The notes below the pieces were generated by a model. The model did no database searches. It saw nothing but the letters and a program-made list of their open reading frames with translations, and was not told the DNA's origin. 64,000 nt of DNA. Source: Oceanimonas marisflavi (GTDB taxonomy: Bacteria; Pseudomonadota; Gammaproteobacteria; Enterobacterales; Aeromonadaceae). Both the position numbers and the translations under genes were made by a program. Positions within the stretch are counted from its first letter, which is position 1, and each line of letters opens with the position of its first letter. The stretch covers positions 1 to 64,000 of the forward strand of contig NZ_QAGM01000014.1 of NCBI RefSeq assembly GCF_003049725.1, in the 5' to 3' direction. Shown one piece after another: positions 16,883 through 25,618 of this stretch.

Positions 16883-18397
16883 TCACGGTCGGCCGGGAGC
16901 TCCCAGCCGGATGTTGCGCTGCTCCTTGTCCCGGTCGCAAGACGGGCTTTCCGCCACCAGGTGCATCACGTTGGACAGACGCCGGTCGGCCCGATGCCGC
17001 TTGGCCTGATACATGGCTTCATCGGCATGTTGCAACAGGGTCTCGGCATCGGTGCCATTGCGGGGGTAGAGACTGATGCCCAGGCTGCCGCTGACCGACA
17101 CCCGCCGCTCATTCAGGTCGAATGGCTGGCGCAGGGCATCAAGAATACGATCGGCGATAATATCGGTATCACTGGCCTGCTCAAGCTGCTCCAGCACAAT
17201 CACAAACTCGTCCCCACCCATACGCGCCACCGTATCTTCCGTACGCACACACTGCAGCAGCCGGCCGGCCACGGCCTGCAGCAGCAGATCGCCGGCGGCA
17301 TGGCCCAAGGTATCGTTAATCTGTTTAAAGCCATTCAGATCAATAAAGAAAACGGCCATCAGGGTCTGATTGCGCTGTGCGCGACTCAGGGCCCGCTGCA
17401 GCCGGTCCATCAGCAGGGTACGGCTGGGCAGGCCGGTCAGCCGGTCGTGGTGAGCCTGCTCAAGCAGTTTGCGCGTATGTGCGCTTTTCCATTTAAACAG
17501 CCCCCAAATCAGCATCAGCAGGGCCAGCACCAGCAGGCCGGCATATCGGAGCAGCGTCTGCTTTTGCTGCTCCGCCCTCAGCCCGCCGGCCAGCCATTTG
17601 TCGTGCAGTTGCTGAAACTGACCAGTACGCTTCAGCCGGCGCAGACCCTCATCAAGCTGCGCCAGAAGGGCCGGCTGGCCTTTGGTAATAGCAAAACCAT
17701 ACTGGTAGGGAGAGGCCAGGGAGCCGGCCAGCACCAGGTTGGACAGCTCATGATGCCGGATCTGATACAGGGCCGTGCTTTCCAGCTCCACCATGGCATC
17801 GTGATGCCCTTCTGCCAGCCGGCGCAGGCCGGTCAGGCTGTCAAATACCGGCACATTGCCCGGACGTTTGCCAAACAGCTCCCGGTGCACCATGCTGTCG
17901 GCCAGCATCAGTACCTGTTTGTCCTGCAGATCCTCAAAATGATGAATATCGGTATTGCCCTTGCGGACAATAATCGACATGGGTGACACATGATGGGGAG
18001 TGGCAAAGTCAAAGAGAAAGCTGCGGGGCCGGGTCATGACCATTGCCGCCATATCGGCCTTGCCCACCATCAGCTTCTGAATGACATCCCCCCATGGCAT
18101 GGCCTGAAACACCACCTCGAACCCCATCAACTCGCCGATCTGGCGGATCAGCTCAACGTTAAAGCCAATGGGCTGGCCCGTGGCATCGGTTGATTCAAAG
18201 GGAAGGTTATGGAAGGCAAGGGCATATACCAGCACCGGCCGTTCTGCCGCCCGGGTGGGCGTACCACGAAGAAACAACAGGGCTGCCAGCAACAGCAACG
18301 CGACATGACCGGCCCGCCGCCAGCGCCCGGTCAATAACAACCGCCGGGCCGGCCCTGCAAGGGCCTGATCACAAGTTGGCATGCACAACATTGTCAT
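16883..18397 (-). CDS. diguanylate cyclase with periplasmic amino-acid-binding-type sensor
   Basis: A 504-aa protein. A signal/anchor segment is followed by a periplasmic solute-binding (SBP_bac_3) domain (residues about 50-275, e.g. NLPFESTDATGQPIGFNVELI), a transmembrane helix (LLVLALLMLIWGLF) and a cytoplasmic GGDEF domain with DRLTGLPSRTLLMDRL and the intact RMGGDEF active site near residue 410. It should make c-di-GMP in response to a periplasmic ligand. No RxxD inhibitory site stands out before GGDEF. No EAL domain. It sits between ybaB and recR, separated from ybaB by a terminator. Confidence 0.9.
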   Translation of the reverse strand: MTMLCMPTCDQALAGPARRLLLTGRWRRAGHVALLLLAALLFLRGTPTRAAERPVLVYALAFHNLPFESTDATGQPIGFNVELIRQIGELMGFEVVFQAMPWGDVIQKLMVGKADMAAMVMTRPRSFLFDFATPHHVSPMSIIVRKGNTDIHHFEDLQDKQVLMLADSMVHRELFGKRPGNVPVFDSLTGLRRLAEGHHDAMVELESTALYQIRHHELSNLVLAGSLASPYQYGFAITKGQPALLAQLDEGLRRLKRTGQFQQLHDKWLAGGLRAEQQKQTLLRYAGLLVLALLMLIWGLFKWKSAHTRKLLEQAHHDRLTGLPSRTLLMDRLQRALSRAQRNQTLMAVFFIDLNGFKQINDTLGHAAGDLLLQAVAGRLLQCVRTEDTVARMGGDEFVIVLEQLEQASDTDIIADRILDALRQPFDLNERRVSVSGSLGISLYPRNGTDAETLLQHADEAMYQAKRHRADRRLSNVMHLVAESPSCDRDKEQRNIRLGAPGRP

Positions 18398-18485
18398 AAA
18401 AAATTCATCAAACTGTCATTTTATCGCACTATGTTCTGCCAACCAAGTCCGGCACCGACTTTCCTTTTTACCCCGGCGGCCAAAT

Positions 18486-18520
18486 AAAAACGGCGCCGGT
18501 TTACACACGACGCCGTTTTT
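18486..18520 (-). terminator. rho-independent terminator after ybaB
   Basis: On the minus strand the inverted repeat AAAACGGCG / CGCCGTTTT with a loop of about 15 bases is followed by TTTATTT. It lies 42 bases beyond the ybaB stop codon and should separate the dnaX-ybaB transcript from the diguanylate cyclase and recR. Confidence 0.75.
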
Positions 18521-18561
18521 ACCGCCGGCTCAGGGCTGCTGAGCCGGAAGCAAGAAACTGC

Positions 18562-18891
18562 TCAGAACGGCATTTTAAATCCCGGGGGCAGCTGCATGCC
18601 GCCGGTGAGCTCGCCCATGCGGGACTTGTTCTGCTCTTCCACCCGGCGCACGGCGTCGTTAACAGCGGCGGCCAGCAGATCTTCCAGCAGCTCCTTGTCG
18701 TCTTCCAGCAGGCTGTCGTCCAGCTCAACCCGGCGCACCGAGTGGCTGCCGGTCATGGTGACTTTTACCAGGCCGGCGCCGGCCTCACCCACCACTTCCA
18801 TCTGGGCCAGCTCTTCCTGCAGCTTCTGCATTTTTTCCTGCATCTGCTGGGCCTGTTTCATGATATTGCCAAGTCCACCTTTACCAAACAT
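18562..18891 (-). CDS. ybaB: YbaB/EbfC family nucleoid-associated protein
   Basis: A 109-aa DNA-binding protein with the family N-terminus [20 protein letters not shown] and the PPGFKMPF C-terminus. YbaB dimers bind DNA and affect nucleoid structure. It follows dnaX after 39 bases, the conserved gammaproteobacterial order. Confidence 0.96.
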   Translation of the reverse strand: MFGKGGLGNIMKQAQQMQEKMQKLQEELAQMEVVGEAGAGLVKVTMTGSHSVRRVELDDSLLEDDKELLEDLLAAAVNDAVRRVEEQNKSRMGELTGGMQLPPGFKMPF

Positions 18892-18930
18892 AGGTCGTTA
18901 CTCTTTATTGATGGGTTGATAGGTTAGCGC

Positions 18931-21255
18931 TTATGGCGCCATGGGCTCGATACTGTCGGTATCCAGCTCGGCGGCAAAGCGCGAGATAAGGAATTGTACC
19001 GCATCATCGGCTTCAATTTCATCTCTGGCGCGCGCCCGGGCCGCCAGATACAGCTGTTGCTCCACGTCAGCCGGGGTCTGGCCATGGTCGCCCAGGGTCA
19101 CACTCAGCTGAATGGCCTGGCCCAGATGCTGACTGATCAGCGTCTCCAGCTCGGCCTGGGTCTTGTTGCTCAGCAGGTGCTTGTGCTCGGGGCGCAGCCA
19201 CAGCCGCCACTGACTGCCGTTTTGCTCCAGGGTACTGTGCATGGCCAGCTGACGCAGCAGCCCTCCCAGTGACAGCTGCGACACCAGTTTTGCCCATTCA
19301 TCCGTGGCCTGGGGCAACAGCTGGGACGGCCTGAGCGGCTCGGGGCCGCCCTTTACCGTCCAGTTTGCCCGGGGCGCCGCCGGGGCCACGGCCGCCGGCG
19401 GTGCAGACACGGCGTCGGGCCGGGCCGGCGCCGGTCGTGGCGGCGGGCTCACGGGTGCCGCAGAGACCGGCTGTGGCGAGGGCCGGGGCGCCGTTGTGCT
19501 TTCCGGCTCCCAGGGGGGCATGTCGTTGTCGTCCCAGGGCAGATCGTGATAGGCATCCAGGGGCGGCAGCTCATTTTGCTGCTGCTCACGCTGAACCTGA
19601 GCCGGCTCCGTCACCACGGGCCCGGCCATGGGCGCAGGCTCGGCACGGGCGGGCCGGGCCGGCGCCAGCGGACGAGCCGGGGCGGTGCGCACTTTGGGCT
19701 CCGGGGCCGTACCGGTTTCACTGCGCTCCTGGCTCAGCAGCCGGTTGCGGGTTTGCAGCAGCCGGCGAATACGCGCCGCCTGCTCGGCCGCCTCATCCAC
19801 CAGCGGCGCCGGCTCGGGGGCCGTGGCCGTGTCCACCTCGGGCTCGGTTCCGGGCTTGTTATTGACGGCTTGCGCGACGGCCGGCCGGGGCGCAGCTGGC
19901 GCCGGTTCAGCCGCCGGGACCGGCGCAGCCTGCTCCACCGGCCCGGCTGAGCCGGCCGGTGCCGGTGGCGCGTCTGCCATGGCCGGGCCGTCCGGCTCCC
20001 TGCCCATGCGCGCCGCCTCCTGCCAGATCTGTGCCTGCTCCTGCTCCAGCCGGGCGGTCATGGCCTCGTCGCTTTCCGCCGGCGCGGCCACCGGCTCAGG
20101 CTTTTTTAACGGGGCAGGCTCCGGGCGGGGGCGACCAGAAGGAGCCGGTGTGACCGCCGCCGGCTCAATGGCAGCGGCGTCCCTGGGCGCAAAAGCCAGG
20201 GTGCGCAGCAGGGTCATTTCCAGCGCCGAGCGGCCGTCGGGGGCAAAGGGCAGATCCTTCCGGCCCTGCAGGCAGATCTGGTAATAAAGCTGGATCTGAT
20301 CCGGGCTCACCAGGGGCGCCAGCCGGTTCAGCTCATCGGCATAAGGTATGCCCTGAGCCGGCACCACCTGCGCCAGCGCCAGCTGATGCCAGAAGGCAAT
20401 CAGCTCCTTGTGCACATGATCATAGTCCGGCCCCAGGCTGGCCAGCTCCGCCACCCGGGCCAGCAGCGCCGCGCCGTCGCCGGCCAGCACCGCTTCCACC
20501 AGCGCCAGCAGCTGCTCCCGGTTCAGGTTGCCGAGCATGCGCTCCACCTGCGCCAGTGCCAGTGTGCCGTTGCCAAAGGCCAGCGCCTGATCGGTCAGGC
20601 TCAGGGCATCCCGCAGACTGCCGTCGGCGGCCCGGGACAGGGCCGCGGTGGCCTCGGGCTCAAACGCCAGCTGCTCCTGCTGCAGAATATGCTGCAGCTG
20701 CTGATCTATCTGGCCCGGCTCCAGGCTTTTGAGATGAAACTGCAGGCAGCGGGACAAAATGGTGATGGGCAGCTTTTGCGGATCCGTGGTGGCCAGCAAA
20801 AACTTCACATGAGGCGGCGGCTCTTCCAGGGTCTTGAGCAGGGCGTTAAAGCTGTGGCGGGAAAGCATGTGCACCTCATCGATGAGATACACCTTGAACC
20901 GGCCCCGGGCCGGCTGATACTGCACATTGTCGAGCAGCTCCCGGGTGTCTTCCACCTTGGTGCGGCTGGCGGCGTCGATCTCCAGCAGATCCACAAAACG
21001 CCCCTGTTCTATTTCCTGGCAGCTGGCGCACTGGCCGCAGGGGTCGGCCGACACCCCGATTTCGCAGTTAAGCGCCTTGGCCAGCAGCCGGGCAATGGAG
21101 GTTTTGCCCACCCCCCGGGTGCCGCTGAACAGATAGGCATGATGCAACCGGCCCTGGGCCAGGGCATTGATCAGGGCGGTCAGCACATGCTGCTGCCCCA
21201 CTACCTCGCCAAAGCGGCGCGGACGCCACTTGCGGGCCAGAACCTGATAGCTCAT
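18931..21255 (-). CDS. dnaX: DNA polymerase III subunits tau and gamma
   Basis: A 774-aa clamp-loader ATPase. It starts MSYQVLARKWRPRRF at 21255, four bases after the apt stop; an in-frame ATG at 21279 would overlap apt and is less likely. The Walker A motif is GTRGVGKTS, the zinc module CGQCASC and the Walker B region LIDEVHML; SRC sensor motifs follow. A long Pro/Ala/Glu-rich linker leads to the C-terminal DnaE/DnaB-binding tau domain. The linker contains an A AAA AAG slippery heptamer with downstream hairpin and upstream GGAG, so a shorter gamma form of about 386 aa ending in KKA is predicted by -1 frameshifting. Confidence 0.96.
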   Translation of the reverse strand: MSYQVLARKWRPRRFGEVVGQQHVLTALINALAQGRLHHAYLFSGTRGVGKTSIARLLAKALNCEIGVSADPCGQCASCQEIEQGRFVDLLEIDAASRTKVEDTRELLDNVQYQPARGRFKVYLIDEVHMLSRHSFNALLKTLEEPPPHVKFLLATTDPQKLPITILSRCLQFHLKSLEPGQIDQQLQHILQQEQLAFEPEATAALSRAADGSLRDALSLTDQALAFGNGTLALAQVERMLGNLNREQLLALVEAVLAGDGAALLARVAELASLGPDYDHVHKELIAFWHQLALAQVVPAQGIPYADELNRLAPLVSPDQIQLYYQICLQGRKDLPFAPDGRSALEMTLLRTLAFAPRDAAAIEPAAVTPAPSGRPRPEPAPLKKPEPVAAPAESDEAMTARLEQEQAQIWQEAARMGREPDGPAMADAPPAPAGSAGPVEQAAPVPAAEPAPAAPRPAVAQAVNNKPGTEPEVDTATAPEPAPLVDEAAEQAARIRRLLQTRNRLLSQERSETGTAPEPKVRTAPARPLAPARPARAEPAPMAGPVVTEPAQVQREQQQNELPPLDAYHDLPWDDNDMPPWEPESTTAPRPSPQPVSAAPVSPPPRPAPARPDAVSAPPAAVAPAAPRANWTVKGGPEPLRPSQLLPQATDEWAKLVSQLSLGGLLRQLAMHSTLEQNGSQWRLWLRPEHKHLLSNKTQAELETLISQHLGQAIQLSVTLGDHGQTPADVEQQLYLAARARARDEIEADDAVQFLISRFAAELDTDSIEPMAP
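20078..20127 (-). promoter_or_regulatory. programmed -1 frameshift signal in dnaX
   Basis: On the minus strand the in-frame codons TTA AAA AAG (20109-20101) contain the heptamer A AAA AAG used by E. coli dnaX. After a -1 slip the next codons are GCC TGA, giving an immediate stop at 20098-20096. Five bases after the slip site's AAG a 7-bp stem GCCGGTG / CGCCGGC with a GCCG tetraloop occupies 20095-20078. A GGAG Shine-Dalgarno-like stimulator lies about 11 bases upstream. All three elements match the E. coli arrangement. Confidence 0.88.
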
Positions 21256-21259
21256 GGGC

Positions 21260-21805
21260 TTAGTGGCCGTCAAATTCAACCAGGCTGGTCACGCGCACGC
21301 CCAGCCTGTTGAGCCGCTCTATGCCGCCCAGGGCCGGCAGACCAATCACAAAGGCCGCGTCCTGCACCTCGCCGCCGCAGCGGCGCACCAGCTTGACCGC
21401 CGCTTCCACCGTGCCGCCGGTGGCCAGCAGATCGTCGATGATCAGCACCTTTTCGCCGGGCTCAATGGAGTCGGCATGGATCTGCAGGGTGTCGGTGCCA
21501 TATTCCAGTTCATAAGGCACTTCCACCACTTCCCGGGGCAGTTTGCCCGGCTTGCGCGCCGGCACAAAGCCCACGCCCAGGGCCGCCGCCACCGGGGCGC
21601 CAAAAATAAAGCCCCGGGCCTCGGTGCCCAGCACCTTGCTCACGCCCGAATGCCGGTAGTGCTCCACCAGGGTTTCTATGGTCAGGCGAAAGGCCTCGCC
21701 GTTTTCCACCAGGCCGGTAATGTCCCGAAACACGATGCCGGGTTTGGGGTAGTCGGGAATGGAAACGATGCTGTTCGCAATCAGCTTGAGGGTGTCTTGT
21801 TTCAT
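21260..21805 (-). CDS. apt: adenine phosphoribosyltransferase
   Basis: A 181-aa purine salvage enzyme that makes AMP from adenine and PRPP. The start at 21805 gives [23 protein letters not shown], the usual Apt N-terminus; a longer open frame upstream is out of register with the family. The PRPP-binding motif is [13 protein letters not shown] and the substrate loop is [14 protein letters not shown]. It is followed four bases later by dnaX, the usual apt-dnaX arrangement. Confidence 0.97.
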   Translation of the reverse strand: MKQDTLKLIANSIVSIPDYPKPGIVFRDITGLVENGEAFRLTIETLVEHYRHSGVSKVLGTEARGFIFGAPVAAALGVGFVPARKPGKLPREVVEVPYELEYGTDTLQIHADSIEPGEKVLIIDDLLATGGTVEAAVKLVRRCGGEVQDAAFVIGLPALGGIERLNRLGVRVTSLVEFDGH

Positions 21806-21870
21806 TGAAGTCTGGCTGCCTCGTCGGGCCCGGTGAACGCGGGCATGGCATTGAATTAAGGGGTGAAATC

Positions 21871-22263
21871 TTAGGGCCTCGTCTGCTCCATTGCAACCGC
21901 GGGGCGCTCGGGCACCGCCGGCAGCCGCAGCATCCACAGCGCCAGGGCCATAAAGGTGAGCACCAGCAGGCCGCGCACCCACCACACCGGCACCAGATAA
22001 ATGGACAGCGCAAAACTGGCCGCCATCAGCCACAGCGCCCGGCGGCGCACATGAGGGCGCAGCCCCCGGTGGGTTTGCCAGTCGCGTATCATGCCGCCAA
22101 ACCAGCGGTGATTCACCAGCCAGGCATGCACGCGAGGAGACGACTTGCCAAAGCAAAATGCAGACAACAGCACAAAGGGCGTGGTGGGCAGCACCGGCAA
22201 AAAGGCCCCCAGCACGCCCAGCCCCAGCGAAAGGCCACCCAGCAGTGCAAATAAAAGTCGCAT
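21871..22263 (-). CDS. ybaN: YbaN family inner membrane protein (DUF454)
   Basis: A 130-aa small membrane protein. The family signature [29 protein letters not shown] is intact, and two further hydrophobic segments follow. The ATG at 22263 has AGGAG six bases upstream, so it is preferred over the upstream 22284 start. Function is unknown; position upstream of apt matches E. coli ybaN. Confidence 0.9.
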   Translation of the reverse strand: MRLLFALLGGLSLGLGVLGAFLPVLPTTPFVLLSAFCFGKSSPRVHAWLVNHRWFGGMIRDWQTHRGLRPHVRRRALWLMAASFALSIYLVPVWWVRGLLVLTFMALALWMLRLPAVPERPAVAMEQTRP

Positions 22264-22398
22264 GGCGCGCTCCTGCAAGTACAAACCCTGTTAGGCGCAC
22301 TATAGCAAAATTCGTTTGCAAAAACCGGGCCCGGCACCGGCTTCACGCTTTGCCCGCAAGCCTGTACACTGCCCGCTTTTATTGATGTAGTGACTGCC

Positions 22399-23331
22399 AT
22401 GCGCCTGACCCTGGCCCCGATGGAAGGGGTGCTCGACCATTTAATGCGGGATCTGCTCACCCGCCTCAATCCCTTTGATCTGTGTGTCACCGAGTTTGTG
22501 CGGGTAGTGGACATGCGCCTGCCCCCCAGAGTGTTTTACCGCCTGTGCCCCGAGCTGCACCAGGGCTGCAAAACCCCCGCCGGCACCCCGGTGCGCATTC
22601 AGCTGCTGGGCCAGGAGCCGGACTGGCTGGCGGAAAACGCCGATCAGGCCTGCCGGCTGGGGGCTGAAGGCATTGATCTCAACTTTGGCTGCCCGGCCAA
22701 AACCGTGAACAAGCACAGGGGCGGCGCCGCCCTGCTGGCCGACAGCGAGCAGCTTTACCGCATTGGCCGCGCCGTGCGTGCCGCCGTGCCCGCTCATCTG
22801 CCGGTGAGCGCCAAGATCCGCCTCGGGCTGGAAGCCCGCGACAGCTATCTGGAAAACAGCCAGGCCCTGGCCGAAGCCGGCATCAGCGAGCTGGCGGTGC
22901 ACGCCCGCAGCAAGAAGGACGGCTACCGCCCGCCGGCCTGGTGGCCGCTGGTGGCGGAAATACAACAACGGCTCGCCATTCCGGTCACGGTCAACGGCGA
23001 GATCTGGAACGCCGACCACGCCACTCAGGCCCGGGCCGAAAGCGGCTGCCAGAATGTGATGCTGGGCCGCGGCGCCCTGGCCCTGCCCAACCTGGCCGAC
23101 ACCATTAAAACCGGCGCCGCCCCCATGAGCTGGGCCGCAGTCATTGAGCTGCTGCTGGACTACTCGGCGCTGGAAGTGGAAGGCAACAAGGCAGTGTATT
23201 ACCCCAACCGCATCAAGCAGTGGCTGAACTACCTCAAGCTCCAGTACCCCCAGGCCCGGGAGCTGTTCACCGCCATACGCACCCTGAAGCACACCGATGA
23301 AATCCGAAGCTTGCTTCGCAAGCAGCTGTAA
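22399..23331 (+). CDS. dusC: tRNA-dihydrouridine(16) synthase
   Basis: A 310-aa FMN-dependent tRNA-dihydrouridine synthase. It shows the TIM-barrel start LAPMEGVLDHLMRDLL, the catalytic Cys region NFGCPAKTVNKHRGG and SAKIRLG. DusC modifies U16 of tRNAs. A GTG nine bases earlier is an alternative start; the ATG at 22399 gives the normal N-terminus. The stop codon lies inside a dispersed repeat (AGCTGTAAGCTTTAAGC), so the last residues (KQL) may be repeat-derived. Confidence 0.93.
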   Translation: MRLTLAPMEGVLDHLMRDLLTRLNPFDLCVTEFVRVVDMRLPPRVFYRLCPELHQGCKTPAGTPVRIQLLGQEPDWLAENADQACRLGAEGIDLNFGCPAKTVNKHRGGAALLADSEQLYRIGRAVRAAVPAHLPVSAKIRLGLEARDSYLENSQALAEAGISELAVHARSKKDGYRPPAWWPLVAEIQQRLAIPVTVNGEIWNADHATQARAESGCQNVMLGRGALALPNLADTIKTGAAPMSWAAVIELLLDYSALEVEGNKAVYYPNRIKQWLNYLKLQYPQARELFTAIRTLKHTDEIRSLLRKQL

Positions 23332-23521
23332 GCTTTAAGCTGTAAGTGGTGATACTTGGAGGCTTATAGTTGTGACTGATAGCCAGGCTCAGTTTGAAGT
23401 AAACCACCAAATTTACAGGCACCATACAGTAATATCCGTCTACGCCGGGCTGCTTACAGCTTAAAGCTGACAGCTTACAGCTCCCCTTCGGGGGGCTCCC
23501 CGAAGGGGGCGGCTTACAGCT
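23325..23521. repeat. composite dispersed repeat, copy A (AAGCTT-AAGCTG-TAAG family)
   Basis: The left end reads AGCTGTAAGCTTTAAGCTGT; about 120 bases later the right end reads CTTACAGCTTAAAGCTGACA, its inverted partner. It is followed by CCCCTTCGGGGGGCTCCCCG, itself a hairpin, and another GGCTTACAGC. Related copies lie at 41870-42042 and 45237-45462. It fills most of the dusC to zinc-finger gene gap. Confidence 0.7.
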
Positions 23522-23599
23522 TTCTGTTGATTTGCATCATGATGTTAACAAGTGACCAATTTTATACTGATGGTCGTATTCCACAGACTGGATATCATC

Positions 23600-23971
23600 A
23601 TGCATAACAATATTACCGAGCACGAGCTGGAACAGCGGCTGCTGGCGGTGGCTGAAGACTGCCGCAGCAGTTTTTTGCACACACTGCACAAACTGGATGC
23701 AGCGCTTGCCGGGCAGCTGAAACAGGTGCCGCCCGACGAATGGGCCGATTACCCCGCCCTGACCGCCTGGCCGCAACTGCAGCCCCAGATAATGGTCCTG
23801 CGTCGAGTAGATGCCGCCCTGTGCCAGTGGCAGCTGGGGCTCTATGGCCTGTGCAGCGACTGCGAAGCCGAGCTGGCGCCGCCCCAGTTGCTGGACGACC
23901 CCTGCCGGCAACGCTGCGATGACTGTGAAGATAAATACCAAAAGGCGCAGCACGCCAGCTGGACGCTCTGA
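23600..23971 (+). CDS. TraR/DksA-like zinc-finger protein
   Basis: About 123 aa starting at the ATG in MHNNITEHELEQRLL; the frame extends upstream to 23552 without support. A helical N-terminal part is followed by a four-cysteine zinc finger, CSDC with CRQRCDDC about 20 residues on, of the DksA/TraR type. Such proteins bind in the RNA polymerase secondary channel, but this one lacks an obvious DxxDxA tip of the DksA coiled coil, so a transcriptional role is not assured. Family assignment rests mainly on the finger. Confidence 0.65.
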   Translation: MHNNITEHELEQRLLAVAEDCRSSFLHTLHKLDAALAGQLKQVPPDEWADYPALTAWPQLQPQIMVLRRVDAALCQWQLGLYGLCSDCEAELAPPQLLDDPCRQRCDDCEDKYQKAQHASWTL

Positions 23972-24038
23972 TGGAGCGCGGGCAGCCTGCCCGCGACTTG
24001 CCGCAACGAGGCAACCTCTGGGCACAATGCCAGGGAAT

Positions 24039-24080
24039 GGGGACTGGGGACTGGGGACTGGGGACTGGGGACTGGGGACT
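24039..24080. repeat. tandem heptamer repeat, GGGGACT x6
   Basis: Six perfect head-to-tail copies of GGGGACT followed by a partial GGATGG. It lies between the zinc-finger gene and the porin terminator, directly before a REP-like palindrome. A perfect short tandem array like this is prone to copy-number change. Confidence 0.95.
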
Positions 24081-24090
24081 GGATGGCATT

Positions 24091-24160
24091 GTAGGCCCGG
24101 TTTTAACCGGGCAAAAGTGCGCCCAGCCAAAAGGGTTGCCCCAATAAATTGGGGCCTACA
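24091..24160. repeat. REP-like palindrome pair (GTAGGCCC family), copy 2
   Basis: The element begins GTAGGCCCGGTTTTAACCGG and ends CCCCAATAAATTGGGGCCTA(CA). It has the same two hairpins as the copy at 8260-8311 with a longer middle portion. Compensating changes in the first stem (GGTTTTAACC against GGCTTCAGCC) keep the palindrome. Confidence 0.8.
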
Positions 24161-24204
24161 CCGGCATAAGGCTCTAAACTGCTTCAACCTGAACCACAGG
24201 CATT

Positions 24205-24232
24205 AAAAAAGCCGGCTTACGCCGGCTTTTTG
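24205..24232 (-). terminator. rho-independent terminator after the porin gene
   Basis: AAAAAAGCCGGC TTAC GCCGGCTTTTT forms a six- to seven-base GC stem with A-run and T-run on both sides, so it could work in both directions. It lies 25 bases past the porin stop codon on the minus strand. Confidence 0.85.
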
Positions 24233-24256
24233 CTTCGTCATCAGCTAAACAGCAGA

Positions 24257-25363
24257 TTAGAAGTTGTACTGGATACCAACGCCGTACAGGTCGTCTTTAG
24301 TAACCAGACCATTGTCATCCAGAGTCTCGGAATCAGAGATTACGTACTCGGCATACAGCTTGGCCTTGGAGGTCAGGTCATACTGAGCGCCCAGAGTGAT
24401 GCTGTCAACGCTGTCCCACTTAAAGCCAGCATTATCATCGGCTTCTTCCTTGGCGTACTGAGCCATCAGAGTCCAGGCGTCTACATTGTACTGAGCGTGC
24501 AGTTCGTAACCTTCGGTTTCCAGTTTGCTGGTGTTATCTTTTTCTTCTTTCTGGTTATAAACAGCGGCGAAGTAGAAACCGTCGATGCTGTAGTTTACAC
24601 CAAGGTACCAAGCGTCAAGCTGAACATCGCCATTACCAGTCTTAGCTGGATTAATTTTTACACCACCTGGCGCGGTAGCATCCAGAACTGCAGTAGCAGG
24701 AGTAGAGCCATCACCAAAGTTCTGCTGTTCATAGGCCGCAGCTACGCCCAGACCGAAGGGAGCGGTATAGCCGGCAGAAGCAGACCACTGGTCTTTCTTA
24801 CCGGTGTTACCATCTTTCTTGTCGGCATCGGCAAAGGCATAGGCGGCACGCAGATCAACACCGTTGGCGGCGTAAGCCAGCATCATCTGGTCGTCAACCT
24901 TGTCGGAGATTTCAAGGGCGCTGTTATAGGTGGTAGCAGCACCAAACTTGTTGAAAACGTCGGTGAAGTAAATCACCTGAGCAGTCGGGTTCACGCTGCG
25001 ACCAAAGGTCAGATCGGTGGTATCCATAAAGCGGAAACCGGCCCAGGCGTAACGAGCAGCAAATTTGTTGCCATCACCGCCTTCGGCAGCGACCTGCCAT
25101 TCCAGCTTACCGATCAGGTCAACGTCGTTGTTCAGGTTGTACTTGATATTAGCACCCAGACGAGCGGAGCCATTGGTACCGAAGTTTTCGGCCTTGTCGG
25201 CGCCAGACTCTTCAATATCGCCCTGATAACCAAATTCACCGGCGTCAAACTGAACGCGGCCGTACAGATCAACCTGGCTGCCTTCGTCGGAGTATACGGT
25301 CACGGCGCTGGCGGAGGTGGCGAACAGCGCGGGGATGGTCAGTGCAAGAATCGTTTTTTTCAT
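24257..25363 (-). CDS. outer membrane porin (general diffusion, OmpC/OmpU type)
   Basis: A 368-aa precursor. The signal peptide MKKTILALTIPALFATSASA is followed by the mature start VTVYSDEGSQVDLYGRVQFD typical of gammaproteobacterial porins, alternating amphipathic beta strands, and a C-terminal YGVGIQYNF with terminal Phe, the outer-membrane assembly signal. It should form a trimeric 16-strand channel. Its codon usage is less GC-biased than that of its neighbours (many A/T third positions), as expected for a highly expressed gene. A strong terminator follows. Confidence 0.92.
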   Translation of the reverse strand: MKKTILALTIPALFATSASAVTVYSDEGSQVDLYGRVQFDAGEFGYQGDIEESGADKAENFGTNGSARLGANIKYNLNNDVDLIGKLEWQVAAEGGDGNKFAARYAWAGFRFMDTTDLTFGRSVNPTAQVIYFTDVFNKFGAATTYNSALEISDKVDDQMMLAYAANGVDLRAAYAFADADKKDGNTGKKDQWSASAGYTAPFGLGVAAAYEQQNFGDGSTPATAVLDATAPGGVKINPAKTGNGDVQLDAWYLGVNYSIDGFYFAAVYNQKEEKDNTSKLETEGYELHAQYNVDAWTLMAQYAKEEADDNAGFKWDSVDSITLGAQYDLTSKAKLYAEYVISDSETLDDNGLVTKDDLYGVGIQYNF

Positions 25364-25618
25364 GATTTTATTTGCCTACTGTAATTAAACACTAAGTCCT
25401 TGTTATTCCCTGTGTTAGCAACGCTAGCGTTACTATGGCGAGCAGCCTATCACCGGGTTTTTGCCCGTGCAACAAAATCGCGGGAACTTTTTATGACAGT
25501 TGTGCTCACTCGCCACGCAAGTGTGATCAAGATCCCGTTTACGCCTTTGCATATTGCAACTGGCATATAACCGACTACGGGATATACTTGTGGCCGTATT
25601 TTATACTGGAAAACCGCC
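25364..25618. promoter_or_regulatory. divergent control region porin / dinG
   Basis: The region carries the promoters of the minus-strand porin and plus-strand dinG. About 55 bases upstream of the porin start is a perfect 12-base palindrome AACGCTAGCGTT (25420-25431), which could be an operator. I see no CTGT-N8-ACAG LexA box upstream of dinG, although dinG is LexA-controlled in E. coli. I cannot assign -35/-10 pairs with confidence. Confidence 0.45.

Noticed and set aside
24039-24080. CRISPR-like array
   Set aside because: The repeats are contiguous seven-base units without spacers and no cas genes are present; it is a simple tandem repeat.
24230-25384. Long plus-strand open frame of 384 codons antisense to the porin
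   Set aside because: It mirrors the porin gene, which has a signal peptide, beta-strand pattern and C-terminal Phe. The antisense product has no recognisable motif.
25500-25618. LexA box upstream of dinG
   Set aside because: No CTGT-N8-ACAG or close variant found in the dinG upstream region, unlike at sulA.
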